Shown piece after piece: positions 11,011-22,081 of a stretch of DNA of 64,000 nt. The DNA is from Artocarpus heterophyllus (lineage: Eukaryota; Streptophyta; Magnoliopsida; Rosales; Moraceae): assembly GCA_025403435.1 (NCBI GenBank), contig CM046348.1, positions 30,894,148-30,958,147 of the forward strand. Reading direction: 5' to 3'. Below the pieces are notes generated by a model. That model was not told where the DNA came from. It did no database searches and saw nothing but the letters and a program-made list of their open reading frames with translations. A program made the position numbers and the translations under genes. Position 1 is the first letter of the stretch. Every line of letters begins with the position of its first letter.

Positions 11011-13301
11011 GCCAAAAACTTTTAGAAAACTTAATTTTAAGACAAATTCAACTTTTCAAAATGCAAAAGATCAAATTCTTAAAATAATAAAATGAAATAT
11101 TAAAACATAGTTCTTGTATCCTTTAAAACACATCATAAAAAAATATGTTCAAATAATTAAACTATGACTTAAATCATAAAACTTGCTTCATTGGCGTTCT
11201 TTCGGTTACAATTCATCTTCCTTATGCTCACACGCCTTTCCATATCCTCCACCTAATCCATGACTTTCTTACCCTTATCTACAACATGATATAAACTTGA
11301 ATAAGCTAAAGCTTAGTAAGTACATATAATTCTCACAATTTAAAAACATTTCATAAATATCATCATCATCATCATCATCATCATTATAACGTAATGGTGC
11401 AGTAAGCACATTTTCATAAAAACATATCTTTCATTACATTAACCATATTAAAACTTATTCCATTTTATCTTAAGGGCCCAAGTGTTGCACCATAATCATC
11501 ATTGTAGGTGCGCCGTCATGAGAGGAGGAGGGTAGCTAATCCTAAACCAAACATAACATCATATCATATCATATCATAACATTGGTGTGTAACACTTATT
11601 AGATGATACATATATACATAACTTTCATGCTTTGAAATTTACCATAATCAAACATGCATAACTTTAAATCATGAAAATCTTTCATAAGAAATCCTTTAAG
11701 GAAATTATCATAAAATCATCATATATATCATCATGAACATAACATCAAACCTTTTAAAACTCAACATGTTGCAGGTGAGAATGTACTTACCTTAGAAGCT
11801 AGCTTACTTAACCTTATATGGATTGGTCACGACGCCGCGGTCTCGATGTGCTCGTTCCTTTGCGTGTTCATGCCATTTATTCATTTAAAGATACAAAATA
11901 AAATTAATACTTATTATCATAGAATAAAACATCCATTCATATTACATCTCATATACATTCATCTCATACAAACATAATTCATAACATACATCCATAACTA
12001 TAATCATCAAAAACATAAAAATCATTATCACATACACTTCATTGACCTACATGGATTCAAGACTTAAAAACTTAACATTCACACATACTTTAGACACCAT
12101 ACTTAACAGGGGTAAAGTTAATACATAAACATATTATCATAATTTTTCTTTAGTCATAAAAATTATAGTAAGTATCTAAAAACAAAACATACATTTCAAA
12201 CATGAAATCTGCCAACAATAATAAGGTAGTGAGTAATCTTTTGAAAACATTTTCCAACAATTAAAACTCATATAGTTTAATTTTAAAATTTATACTAACA
12301 TCTTACTAACATATATTTCAATTTCATAAAATTATTTCATCATCAATAAAATCATTTAAACATATAAAACATCACATAAAACAAAAGTCCAGTATTAACT
12401 TTGTTAAAACAGTTTCTTGACCTAGTCTCGATAGAAATTCATAACACATAATTCACTCATCAAAAAATTTCCAAACTTTGCAGTCCATAATATAACATAT
12501 ACATGAACATTCTTGCCAAATTTCGTAGCAAACAAAGCACGTTTACCCTTTGAACGAAAATCATATTTTCATGCATCATAACCAAACAGCAATATTTTAC
12601 TGTGAGTGGTAGAGAATAGAAAATTCATAACTTAATTTAGAAAAATTGAAATGACTTGAAACTTGAAAGAACATTAACATAACACACATATGAACATCAT
12701 ATTAAAAATTCAAAACAAAATAAAATACCTAGACAAAGTTACGGCAGACGGATTGAGGAGGAGAAATGCTTTTCAGAATTACTGAAAAAATGAGTTCTTA
12801 CCTTAAAAATTTCTTCTCAAAATCCTTGAACTTAACCCCAATGAAAACTCAATATATTTTTCAAATAATAACAAAGGAATTGAGAGGAAAAGGAGGAGAA
12901 AAACATGAAGAAGAAGAGAGAAGAGAAAAGAAACGCCTCAGAAGATTAAAGAGAGAGAGAGAAGACATGGGAGGAAGAGAGAGAGAGCAATAACATAAAA
13001 AATTTCAATGCCCTCCATTATGTTAGGAATTTTCTGACTATTCTTGGTCCAAAAATCACGTGTGAATGGAGAGAAAATTGGGGAAAGTCAAATCATTTAG
13101 ATAAACTTGCCATCCTTTACCGATTTTAAAAGGGGAAACCATATCAATCAATACCAAATCAATGCAAAGTCAAACATTTCCTTTCCTTAAATGATAAAAT
13201 TAATCCATAATTATGCCAATTAATCACATTAAACCACCAAATCAACGTAATTATCTCAACCATAAATTTGGAGAGATTTCTGCTGACTGCTCGTCAGTTG
13301 T

Positions 13302-13453
13302 CATTGGCCTGTCGATTCTTTACTTCGGCCTGTCGATTCCACAAAGTTTGCCCTGCTGATGGTTTCCATCGGCCTGTCGATGGTTTCCATCTGCCTGTCG
13401 ATCCTTGACAGGCTATTCGGCCTACCGAACTTGAAAGTTTGGCCTGCCGAACT
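13302..13453. repeat. Palindrome cluster near the U3 start of the left gypsy LTR
   Basis: About seven copies in 150 bp, for example CATCGGCCTGTCGATGG. One 21-bp step (GGTTTCCATC plus motif) is repeated here but single in the opposite arm. Confidence 0.8.
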
Positions 13454-13717
13454 GTCCTTAAAATGTAATACATCATAGCATTCAAGACATCATTGGATCA
13501 TAATTAAACATACATCGAAATTAACATGAACACTTGAGCACATCAATTCCACGCGATCGTCACCTGTCATAAAACTTAAAATAAATAGTTAGTAACATAA
13601 AATCATAAATCATTAATAAAATTACTTAACGTCGTTACTAACTTAGCATAATCCGTTACATAAAAATAGGTGGGTGTTACAATTCTCCCCACCTTATAAA
13701 AGTTTCATCCTCGAAAC

Positions 13718-14487
13718 TCAGAATAATTGCGGATACTTTGATCTCATGTCATCTTCACGTTCCCATGTAGCTTCTTCTACTTGATGATTTCGCCATAACA
13801 CTTTGACCAATGGAATTTCTTTATTCCTCAAGGTCTTGGTTTTCCAATTGAGTATCTCTACTGGCTTTTCTTCATAACTTAAGTCTTCTCGTATCTTGAT
13901 CACTTGTGGCTCAATCACATGCGTAGGGTCTGGAACATACTTCTTGAGCATAGAAACATGAAACACATCGTGCATTGCAGACATTTCTGAAGGCAACTTT
14001 AGCTGATAAGCCACCTTGCCTATCCTTTTCATGATTTCATAAGGACCAATAAATCTTGGGCTTAACTTGCCTTTCTTCCCAAACCTCATAACTCCTTTCA
14101 TCAGTGCAACTTTTAAAAACACAGATTCACCTACGGTGAACTCTAAAGGCCTTCTTCTCTTATCAGCATAACTCTTCTGACGGCTTTTAGCGGTCTCTAT
14201 TCTTCTTCTTATCAACTTTATCATCTCAGAAGTTTCGTTAACAAAATTAGTTCTTTCAGCATTGACGCTTTCCATCAATTTCTTCTCACCAGCTTCGTGC
14301 CAACATATAGGCAACCTGCATTTAGCCCATATAGAGCTTCATAAGATGCCATCCCAATTGTCGCTTGAAAGCTGTTGTTGTAAGCAAACTCTGCTAATGG
14401 CAACATTTTACACCAGCTGGTCTTAAAATCGAGAGAACAAGCCCGTAGCATATCTTCCAAAATCAAGTTTGTCCTCTCCGTTTGGCC
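13718..14487 (-). pseudogene. Integrase C-terminal region, left arm of the palindrome
   Basis: On the minus strand it reads from [16 protein letters not shown] through AEFAYNNSFQ, ICWHEAGEKK, KRRRPLEF, SPRFIGPYEI, MHDVFHVSMLKKYVPDP and ending WRNHQVEEATWERE to a stop at 13718. The GPYE motif and the closing LVKVLWRNH...EEATWE segment are the integrase GPY/F and chromodomain-like end of Tekay/Del-type chromoviruses. Two overlapping frames (14466-14275 and 14314-13718) show a frameshift near 14300. It lacks the 337-bp duplication of the right arm. It sits 36 bp inside the LTR, the usual pol-to-LTR spacing. Confidence 0.85.
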
Positions 14488-14622
14488 CTTAATTCAGCTA
14501 TCTCTCTTCTTTGATCCTCCAACTACCTTTACAGCTTAGCAATCATTGTCATAAGCCTTTCGTTGGTCTGGTGCGAGCTCAATCTTGAATTCGACTTCTC
14601 TTTCTGGAGATAGCTACTCACC
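14488..14622 (-). other. Turn-round patch of the palindrome (gag-like and RT N-terminal fragments)
   Basis: Reading the minus strand from 14612, [11 protein letters not shown] is recognisable as the segment a few dozen residues before the SPWGAPV block of gypsy RT. It is joined to MTMIAKL and LEDQRREIAEL, which resembles the coiled N-terminal part of a gag, and then to integrase at 14487. The plus-strand RT starts at SPWGAPV immediately to the right. So two short out-of-order pieces, both in the sense of the left arm, fill the junction between the inverted halves. The gag assignment is less certain than the RT one. Confidence 0.55.
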
Positions 14623-15205
14623 ATGGGGAGCTCCAGTTCTATTTGTTAAGAAGAAAGATGGCTCTATGAGACTCTGCATCGACTACAGAGAGCTGAACAA
14701 GGTGACAATCAAGAACAAGTACTCGTTGCCTCAAATCGATGATTTGTTTGATCAGCTCAAGGGTGCATCTGTGTTTTCAAACATTGATCTACCGTCAGGT
14801 TATCACCAGCTGAAGGTTAAAGAAGGTGATATTCCCAAAACTGCCTTCAGGTCGAGGTATGGTCACTATGAATTTGTGGTTATGCCTTTCGGTCTGACGA
14901 ATGCACCGGCGGCTTTCATGGATTTGATGAATCAAGTATTCAAGGATTTCCTCGATAAATTTATTGTTGTGTTTATCGATGATATTCTTGTCTATTCAAA
15001 GAATCAAGAAGAACACGAGGAGCATTTAAGGATTGTGCTGGAGACTTTAAGAAGACACCAACTTTATGCAAAGTTCTCTAAGTGCGAGTTTGGGCTTGAT
15101 AAAGTGTCTTTTTTGGGGCATGTTATATCGAAGGAAGGGATTATGATTGACCCTGCTAAAGTAGAGGCTGTTCTCAACTGAAAGCAACTGACGAATGCAA
15201 GTGAA
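14618..15205 (+). pseudogene. Gypsy reverse transcriptase (N-terminally truncated)
   Basis: RNA-dependent DNA polymerase of the central segment. It starts abruptly at [16 protein letters not shown], then [41 protein letters not shown] and the catalytic block [11 protein letters not shown], with SKCEFG and VSFLGHVIS following. The two catalytic aspartates are intact. Everything upstream (gag, protease, about the first third of RT) is missing at the turn-round. A stop near 15181 replaces the tryptophan expected in EAVLNW. An apparent start methionine at 14585 is in junction sequence and is not a real start. Confidence 0.9.
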
Positions 15206-15865
15206 ATAAGGAGCTTCTTGGGACTAGCAGGATATTATTGGAGATTCGTAGAAGACTTCTCCAAGATAGTAGCCCCACTCACAAATCTGACTCGCAAAGT
15301 AAAGAAGTATGAATGGATTGAAGCATATGAGAAGAGTTTTCAAGAACTAAAGAAGAGATTGATGACAGGCCCAGTATTGGCTATTCCAGAAGGAAATGAT
15401 GGATTCGTAATTTATAGTGATGCATCCAAGATGGGCCTCAGAGCTGTTTTAATGCAAAATAAAAGGGTGATTGCCTATGCGTCAAGACAACTGAAGGATT
15501 ACAAAAAGAACTATCCTACTCATGACCTCGAGTTAGCATCAGTCGTTTTTGCATTGAAGATTTGGAGACACTATTTATATGGGGACCAATGCAAGATCTT
15601 CACTGATCATCAAAGTTTGAAGTACTTCTTCATGCAAAGAGACTTGAACATGAGACAACGAAGATGGCTAGAGTTGGTAAAGGATTACGATTGTGAAATC
15701 CTTTATCATCTTGGAAAAGCTAACCGAGTGGCTGATGCTTTAAGTAGGAAGTCAGTTGCCACGTTGATGTCAATGCAAGCAATGTCTCCACCTTTAAGAA
15801 AGAAAATTCTAGACTTTAGTTTGGAACTTATAGCAGGTCAGCTCTCAGCTCTCACTCTTGCTTAG
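15206..15865 (+). pseudogene. Gypsy RT thumb and RNase H
   Basis: It continues in frame after one stop. [18 protein letters not shown] is the RT connection region; then come RNase H blocks [48 protein letters not shown] and [12 protein letters not shown]. The Asp, Glu and Asp residues of the RNase H active site are visible (YSDAS, DLELA, FTDHQ). The frame stops at 15863-15865. Confidence 0.88.
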
Positions 15866-17640
15866 ACGATATATGATGAAATTCAGAGAAAACAAGACGA
15901 AGATGTAAGTCTTGTAAGGATTAAGCAAGAAATGAAAGAAGAAAAATGTCAAGAGTTTCATATTGCAGATGACGAAACTTTGTACCTCAAGGACCGTTTA
16001 TGTGTTCCTAATGTTGATGGTTTAAGGGAAAAGATCTTGACCAAAATTCATGACACTCCTTACTCTATTCATCTAGGTGCAACAAAGATGTATAATGATC
16101 TAAGGGGTAACTTCTAGTGGTTTGGAATGAAATGTGATGTTTCTTTGTATACAAAGAAATGTATGACATGTCAACAAGTTAAGGCTGAACCCCAGAAACC
16201 TGGTGGTGATTAACAGTCTATCCAGATACCGGAATGGAAATAGGAGGATATAGCAATGGATTTCATTACTGGTTTGCCCAGAACTATGAACGGTTATGAT
16301 GCAATTTGGGTAATTGTGGATCGACTGACTAAGACGGTGCATTTCATTCCCATCAAGATCACTTACTCTATGGAACGGTTAGCGGAACTCTATGTCAAGG
16401 AGATTGTACGACTTCATGGGATTCCCAAGTCAATCATCTCAGATCGTGATGGCAGGTTCACATCTAAGTTTTGGAAGACTGTATAGACTGCTATGGGAAC
16501 CAGGCTACATTTTAGTACAGCTTTTCATCCTCAAACAGACGGCCAAACGGAGAGGACGAACTTGATTTTAGAAGATATGCTACGGGCTTGTTCTCTCGAT
16601 TTTAAGACCAGCTAGTGTAAAATGTTGCCATTAGCAGAGTTTGCTTACAACAATAGCTTTCAAGCGACAATTGGGATGGCACCTTATGAGGCTCTGTATG
16701 GGCAAAAATGCAGGTCGCCTATATGTTGGCACGAAGCTGGTGAAAAGAAATTGATGGAAAGCGTCAATGCTGAAAGAACTGATTTTGTTAACGAAACTTC
16801 TGAGATGATAAAGTTGATAAGAAGAAGAATAGAGACCGCTCAAAGCCGTTAGAAGAGTTATGCTGACAAGAGAAGAAGACCTTTAGAGTTCACCGAGGGC
16901 GAATCTGTATTTTTAAAAGTTGCACCGATGAAAGGAGTTATGGGGTTTGGGAAGAAAGGCAAGTTAAGCCCAAGATTTATTGGTCCTTATGAAATCGTGA
17001 AAAGGATAGGCAAGGTGGCTTATCAGCTAAAGTTGCCTTCAAAAATGCAAAGTCGCCTATATGTTGGCACGAAGCTGGTGAAAAGAAATTGATGGAAAGC
17101 GTCGATGCTGAAAGAACTGATTTTGTTAACGAAACTTCTGAGATGATAAAGTTGATAAGAAGAAGAATAGAGACCGCTCAAAGCCGTCAGAAGAGTTATG
17201 CTGACAAGAGAAGAAGACCTTTAGAGTTCACCATGGACGAATCTGTGTTTTTAAAAGTTGCACCGATGAAAGGAGTTATGAGGTTTGGGAAGAAAGGCAA
17301 GTTAAGCCCAAGATTTATTGGTCCTTATGAAATCGTGAAAAGGATTGGCAAGGTGGCTTATCAGCTGAAGTTGCCTTCAAAAATGTCAGCAATGCACGAT
17401 GTGTTTCATGTCTCTATGCTCAAGAAGTATGTTCCAGACCCTACGCATGTGATTGAGCCACAAGTGATCGAGATACGAGAAGACTTAAGTTATGAAGAAA
17501 AGCTAGTAGAGATACTCGATTGGAAAACCAAGACCTTGAGAATTAAGAAATTCCATTGGTCAAAGTGTTATGGTGAAATCATCAAGTAGAAGAAGCTACA
17601 TGGGAACGTGAAGATGACATGAGATCAAAGTATCCGCAAT
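15866..17640 (+). pseudogene. Gypsy integrase with internal tandem duplication
   Basis: Zinc-finger part: H...G at HLGATKMYNDL and KCMTCQQVKAEP. Catalytic core: MDFITGLPR (first Asp), IISDRDGRF (second Asp), [11 protein letters not shown] (Glu). The C-terminus has SPRFIGPYEI and HDVFHVSMLKKYVP. Stops at about 16116, 16211, 16242, 16484, 16615 and 16849 mostly fit Trp or Gln codons turned to TAG/TAA. A 337-bp direct duplication (16704-17378) puts the second copy out of frame. The end of the protein, VEEATWEREDD, is present in another frame to a stop near 17646. Confidence 0.88.
16704..17378 (+). repeat. 337/338-bp tandem duplication inside integrase
   Basis: Copies 16704-17040 and 17041-17378 are nearly identical. 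The heptamer AAAAATG stands at both starts and again at 17379, so the duplication fits slippage or unequal exchange at a 7-bp microhomology. The left arm has only one copy. Confidence 0.9.
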
Positions 17641-17670
17641 TATTCTGAGTTTCGAGGACGAAACTTTTAT

Positions 17671-17684
17671 AAGGTGGAGAGAAT
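17671..17684 (+). promoter_or_regulatory. Polypurine tract before the right gypsy LTR
   Basis: AAGGTGGAGAGAAT lies immediately before the LTR start TGTAATGC. The left arm has the mirror-image sequence (ATTCTCCCCACCTT at 13682-13695). Confidence 0.8.
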
Positions 17685-17910
17685 TGTAATGCTCACCTAT
17701 TTTTATGTAACAAATTATGCTAAGTTAGTAACGACGTTAAGTAATTTTATTAATGATTTATGATTTTATGTTACTAACTTTTTATTTTAAGTTTTATGAT
17801 AGGTGACGATCGCGTGGAATTGATGTGCTCAAGTGTTCATGTTAATTTCGATATATGTTTAATTATGATGCAATGATGTCTTGAATGCTATGATGTATTA
17901 CATTTTAAGG

Positions 17911-18043
17911 ACAGTTCGGCAGGCCAGACTTTCAAGTTTGACAAGCCAAATAGCCTGTCAAGGATTGGCAGGCCGATGAAAACCATCGGTAGGCCAAACT
18001 TTGTGGAATTGGCAGGCCGAAGTAAAGAATCAACAGGCCGATG
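17911..18043. repeat. Palindrome cluster near the U3 start of the right gypsy LTR
   Basis: About six copies, for example GTTCGGCAGGCCAGAC and ATTGGCAGGCCGATG. It counterparts 13302-13453 but lacks one 21-22 bp unit. Confidence 0.8.
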
Positions 18044-20324
18044 ACAGCTGACGAGTAGTCAACAAAAATCTCTCCGAATTTATGGTTGAGATAATTACGT
18101 TGATTGGGTGATTAATTGGTATAATTATGGATTAATTTTATCATTTAAGCAAAGCAAACGTTTGACTTTGCATTGATTTGGTATTGATTGATATGGTTTC
18201 CCCTTTTAAAATTGGTAAAGTATGGTAAGTTTATCTAAATAATTTGACTTTCCCCAATTTCCTCTCCATTCACACATGATTTTTGGACCAAGAATAGTCA
18301 AAAAATTCCTGACGTAATGGAAGGCATTGAAATTTTTTACGTTATTGCTCTCTCTCTCTCTTCCTCCCACGTCTTCTCTCTCTCTCTTTAATCTTCTGAG
18401 ACGTTTCTTTTCTCTTCTCTCTTCTTCTTCACGTTTTTCTCCTCCTTTTCCTCTCAATTCCTCTGTTATTATTTGAAAAATATATTGAGTTTCCATTGGG
18501 GTTAAGTTTAAGGATTTTGAGAAGAAATTTTTAAGGTAATAACTCATTTTTTGAGTAATTCTGAAAAGCATTTCTCCTCCTCAATCCGTCTGCCGTAACT
18601 TTGTCTAGGTATTCTATTTTATTCTAAATTTTTAATATGATGTTCATATGTGTGTTATGTTAATGGTCTTTCCAAGTTTCAAGTCATTTTAATTTTTCTA
18701 AATTAAGTTATGAATTTTCTATTCTCTACCCCTCATAGTAAAATATTGTTGTTCGGTTATGATGCATGAAAATATAATTTTCATTTAATGGGTAAACGTG
18801 CTTTGTTTGCAACAAAATTTGGCAAGAATGTTCATGTATATGTTATATTATGGACTGCAAAGTTTGGAAATGTTTTGAAGAGTGAATTATGTGTTATGAA
18901 TTTCTATCGAGACTAAGTCAAGAAACCATTTTAACAAAGTTAATACTGGAATTTTGTTTTATGTGATTTTTATATGTTTAAATGATTTTATTGATGATGA
19001 AATAATTTTATAAGATTGAAATATATGTTAGTAAGATGTTAGTATGAATTTTTAAATTAAACTATATGAGTTTTAATTGTTAGAAAATGTTTTCAAAAGA
19101 TTACTTACTACCTTATTATTGTTGGCAGATTTCATGTTTGAAATGTATGTTTCGTTTTTAGGTACTTAATGTAATTTTTATGACTAAAGAAAAATTATGA
19201 TAATATGTTTATGTATTAACTTTATCCCTGTTAAGTATGGTGCCTAAAGTATGTGTGAATGTTAAGTTTTTAGGTCTTGAATCCATGTAGGTCAGTGAAG
19301 TGTATGTGATAATGATTTTTATGTTTCTGATGATTATAGTTATGGATGCATGTTATCAATTATGTTTGTATGAGATGAATGTATATGAGATGTAATATGA
19401 ATGGATGTTTTATTCTATGATAATAAGTATTATTTTTATTTTGTATCTTAAAATGAATAAATGGCATGAACACGTAAAGGAACGAGCACATCGAGACTGC
19501 GTCATCGTCACCAATTCATATAAGGTTAAGTAAGCTAGCTTCTAAGGTAAATACATTCTTACCTGCAACATGATGAGTTTTAAAAGGTTTGATGTTATGT
19601 TCATGATGATATATATGATGATTTTATGATAATTTCCTTAAAGGATTTCTTATGAAAGATTTTCATGATTTAAAGTTATGCATGTTTGATTATGGTAAAT
19701 TTCAAAGCATGAAAGTTATGTTTATATGTATCGTCTAATAAGTGTTGCACACCAATGTTATGATATGATATGATGTCATGTTTAGTTTAGGATTAGCTAC
19801 CCTTCTCCTCTCACGACGGCACGCCTACAATGATGATTATGGTGCAACACTTGGGCCCTTAAGATAAAATGGAATAAGTTTTAATATGGTTAATGTAATG
19901 AAAGATATGTTTTTACGAAAATGTGCTTACTGCACCATTACGTTATAATGATGATGATGATGATGATGATGATATTTATGAAATGTTTTTAAATTGTGAG
20001 AATTATATGTACTTACTAAGCTTTAGCTTATTCAAGTTTATATCATGTTGCAGATAAGGGTAAGAAAGTCATGGATTAGGTGGAGGACATGGAAAGGCAT
20101 GTGAGCATAAGGAAGATGAATTGTAACCGGAAGAACGCCAATGAAGCAAGTTTTATGATTTAAGTCATAGTTTAATTATTTGAACATATTTTTTTTATGA
20201 TGTGTTTTAAAGGATACAAGAACTATGTTTTAATATTTCATTTTATCATTTTAAGAATTTGATCTTCCGCATTTTGAAAAGTTGAAATTGTCTTAAAATT
20301 AAGTTTTCTAAAAGTTTTTGGCTC

Positions 20325-20520
20325 TGTCGGCCTGCCGATCATCATTGGTCGGCATGCTGATGTAAGAATGTTCGGCCTGCCGATCTCATTTTCGGCCTGC
20401 CGAACTTTGAAAGTTTTTAAACCCTATTTTGCAAAGCCTCTGCCGGCCTGTCGGTTGACGATTTCTGGCCTGCTGACCATGTTCGGCCTGCCGAAGTCTC
20501 CAGTTCGGCTTGCCGAACTG
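20325..20520. repeat. Palindrome cluster near the U5 end of the right gypsy LTR
   Basis: About eight copies, for example GTTCGGCCTGCCGATC, TTTCGGCCTGCCGAAC and AGTTCGGCTTGCCGAACT (a nearly perfect palindrome). It counterparts 10791-11010. Confidence 0.8.
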
Positions 20521-20848
20521 TGAGAGTAAATAGTTTTAAATGATGTGATGTTTCATAAGTTATGATTTTACTATTTGGTATATTTACCTTATTAAAGGAA
20601 GTTTATGATCAATTTAATATTCAATTGAATTATTAATAGTATGGATTGAGTGAATGAATGTTGTAAAAATATATATATATATATATAAAATTGTGTATGT
20701 ATGGATCCTGGTTATGTTTTCCTTAACTACGTTTACAATTAAAGTTTCAAATAAGTTTTGTACTTAAAATTTATCTTAAAGTTCCAAAATAAGTATGTAA
20801 TGTATGAATGTAATGACATCTGCGACGTCCGTAAGGGGGGGCGTTACA

Positions 20849-21717
20849 GAGCTCACCCAAGTCATTGTAAGGCAAAGATCAACTGCTGGTGGCTACTAGC
20901 ATTGGCATGGTTAAGTGGCAACCAAACAGATCAATTAGTGCGCTAGATTGTAGCAATGCACATATTTAGGCAAAATGAGTGTAGCCAACGTACGCGCAAA
21001 GGCAGGATGACTTGTAGATAACCTCGACAGGCTAGCTATGGATAAACGAGCTAGAAATTAGGCCTTAGTGGGCTAGCCAAAGACAGGATTGTAAGGAAAC
21101 TTGGACATTTAGACAAGACCGCGTTGGCATGGGCAAACCTCGAAGCCAAGTGGCATGCGCATGAGGGACTTGTAAGCATGCATGGTTGTAGCACATGATT
21201 TTCACACACTATGTAGAAAAGTGGCTAGAGTTGGTTACTCACACCCTCTTTTTGTTCAACTAGCTAATGTGGCTAAGGCCAAGAATGACCATATGTTAGG
21301 AAGGTCGAATTCCATGGGGTAGGTGGTGTAACTAGGCCTAGTGATGCCCTAGACGATCAAGAATGATTAGGACCTGGTTAGAGGAACATTATGACATTGA
21401 TATATGGCAAGAGTGGCTATCCCCAATGGGAATCGTGGGAAACTTAGTGGATAAATGCCCTAGGTGGTTAGGGGTGTCAACCATCACCTATAAATAGCCT
21501 ATTACTGAGACATGGGGTGTATGATCTAGTGATTTTGAGCCTTAGCTCACTGTATTTCCTTCATGCATGATTAATAAAGGTTAGGAAGGATTCTTGTGAA
21601 GCATGTGTTACTTGTGTTGTTGTGTTGCCTTTACTTTGTTTGGATGGTTTACCTTTGTGTAGCTTTTAGTGTGAGCAAGTTGGTAGACTAAGTAGCAGGC
21701 CACTTAGTGCCATCACA
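20849..21717 (+). repeat. Right part of the chromovirus 3' LTR (copy 2)
   Basis: It resumes with GAGCTCACCCAAGTCATTG, collinear with copy 1 (near 9555 onward), and continues beyond the end of copy 1. A clear TATA box, TATAAATAG, lies at 21489-21497. The end near 21717 (CCATCACA) is my estimate; no primer site follows. Confidence 0.55.
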
Positions 21718-22076
21718 ATAGTAAGATTTAAGCAAAATATGACTGTGTCATCTAGCATTTTGATTCTAGAGAACTATATCCTATCAAGTCGGGTTATAAG
21801 CTCTAAATGTCTTTAAAGAGCCTATGTGAGGCGTCGGGTCCTAGTGTAGATGTGGGGTGGAGGAAAAAGCTATGCTACTATGGGATCATAATATCCTTAA
21901 TAAAGTCAAATTCTTTGTAGGTGGGACTTTCATGAGGTGTTTGAAGTTAAGTTAAACCTCTATGTTCATGGCCTTAATTGCTCCACTAAGAGTCCATAAT
22001 GCAATGAGGAGGTAGAAATTACTACCCACTCCCCTTAGACCTATAATATTGCCAAAGGAATATAGAGTATTAGGTT
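21718..22076. other. Unassigned spacer
   Basis: No coding or repeat structure recognised between the old chromovirus LTR and copia-B. It may include leader sequence of the chromovirus, but no primer site was found. Confidence 0.3.
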
Positions 22077-22081
22077 ATTAT

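Larger units (their letters stand above)
10473..13681 (-). repeat. Left, inverted LTR of the palindromic gypsy (3209 bp)
   Basis: On the minus strand it starts TGTAACACCCACC at 13681 and ends GGGGGCATTACA at 10473. It matches the right LTR throughout, including an ATC-triplet run (near 11360-11385) and two palindrome clusters. It carries one extra 21-22 bp motif unit near 13370. A basic open frame at 12766-12993 corresponds to LTR sequence also seen in the other arm and is not a gene. Confidence 0.88.
10473..20848. mobile_element. Palindromic gypsy retroelement with two inverted LTRs
   Basis: The left arm (10473-14487) is the reverse complement of the right arm (16541-20848): each has a 3.2-kb LTR followed inward by the integrase C-terminus. 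The 2.05-kb centre is mostly single copy and holds RT, RNase H and integrase core on the plus strand. Both outer ends are the same LTR end (U5). The unit is flanked by AAGCT (10468-10472) and GAGCT (20849-20853), a 5-bp duplication with one mismatch, so it seems to have inserted as one piece. Gag, protease and the RT N-terminus are missing. Over the first roughly 450 bp the arms differ by about 6 percent by my count. Termini of TGTAACACCC type and the Pol ending suggest a Tekay/Del-like chromovirus. Confidence 0.85.
17685..20848 (+). repeat. Right LTR of the palindromic gypsy (3164 bp)
   Basis: It begins TGTAATGCTCACC after the polypurine tract and ends GGGGCGTTACA. It is inverted relative to the LTR at 10473-13681. 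A reverse-strand open frame at 18206-18571 corresponds to the basic frame of the other arm and is noncoding LTR sequence. Shared features include a CT-rich run near 18350-18470, a GAT-triplet run near 19950 and two palindrome clusters. Confidence 0.88.

Noticed and set aside
12766..12993. Lys/Arg/Glu-rich open frame, with a partner on the other strand at 18206-18571
   Set aside because: It lies inside both inverted gypsy LTRs, in a GA/CT-rich tract. The arms preserve it as LTR sequence, and the composition comes from the purine run.
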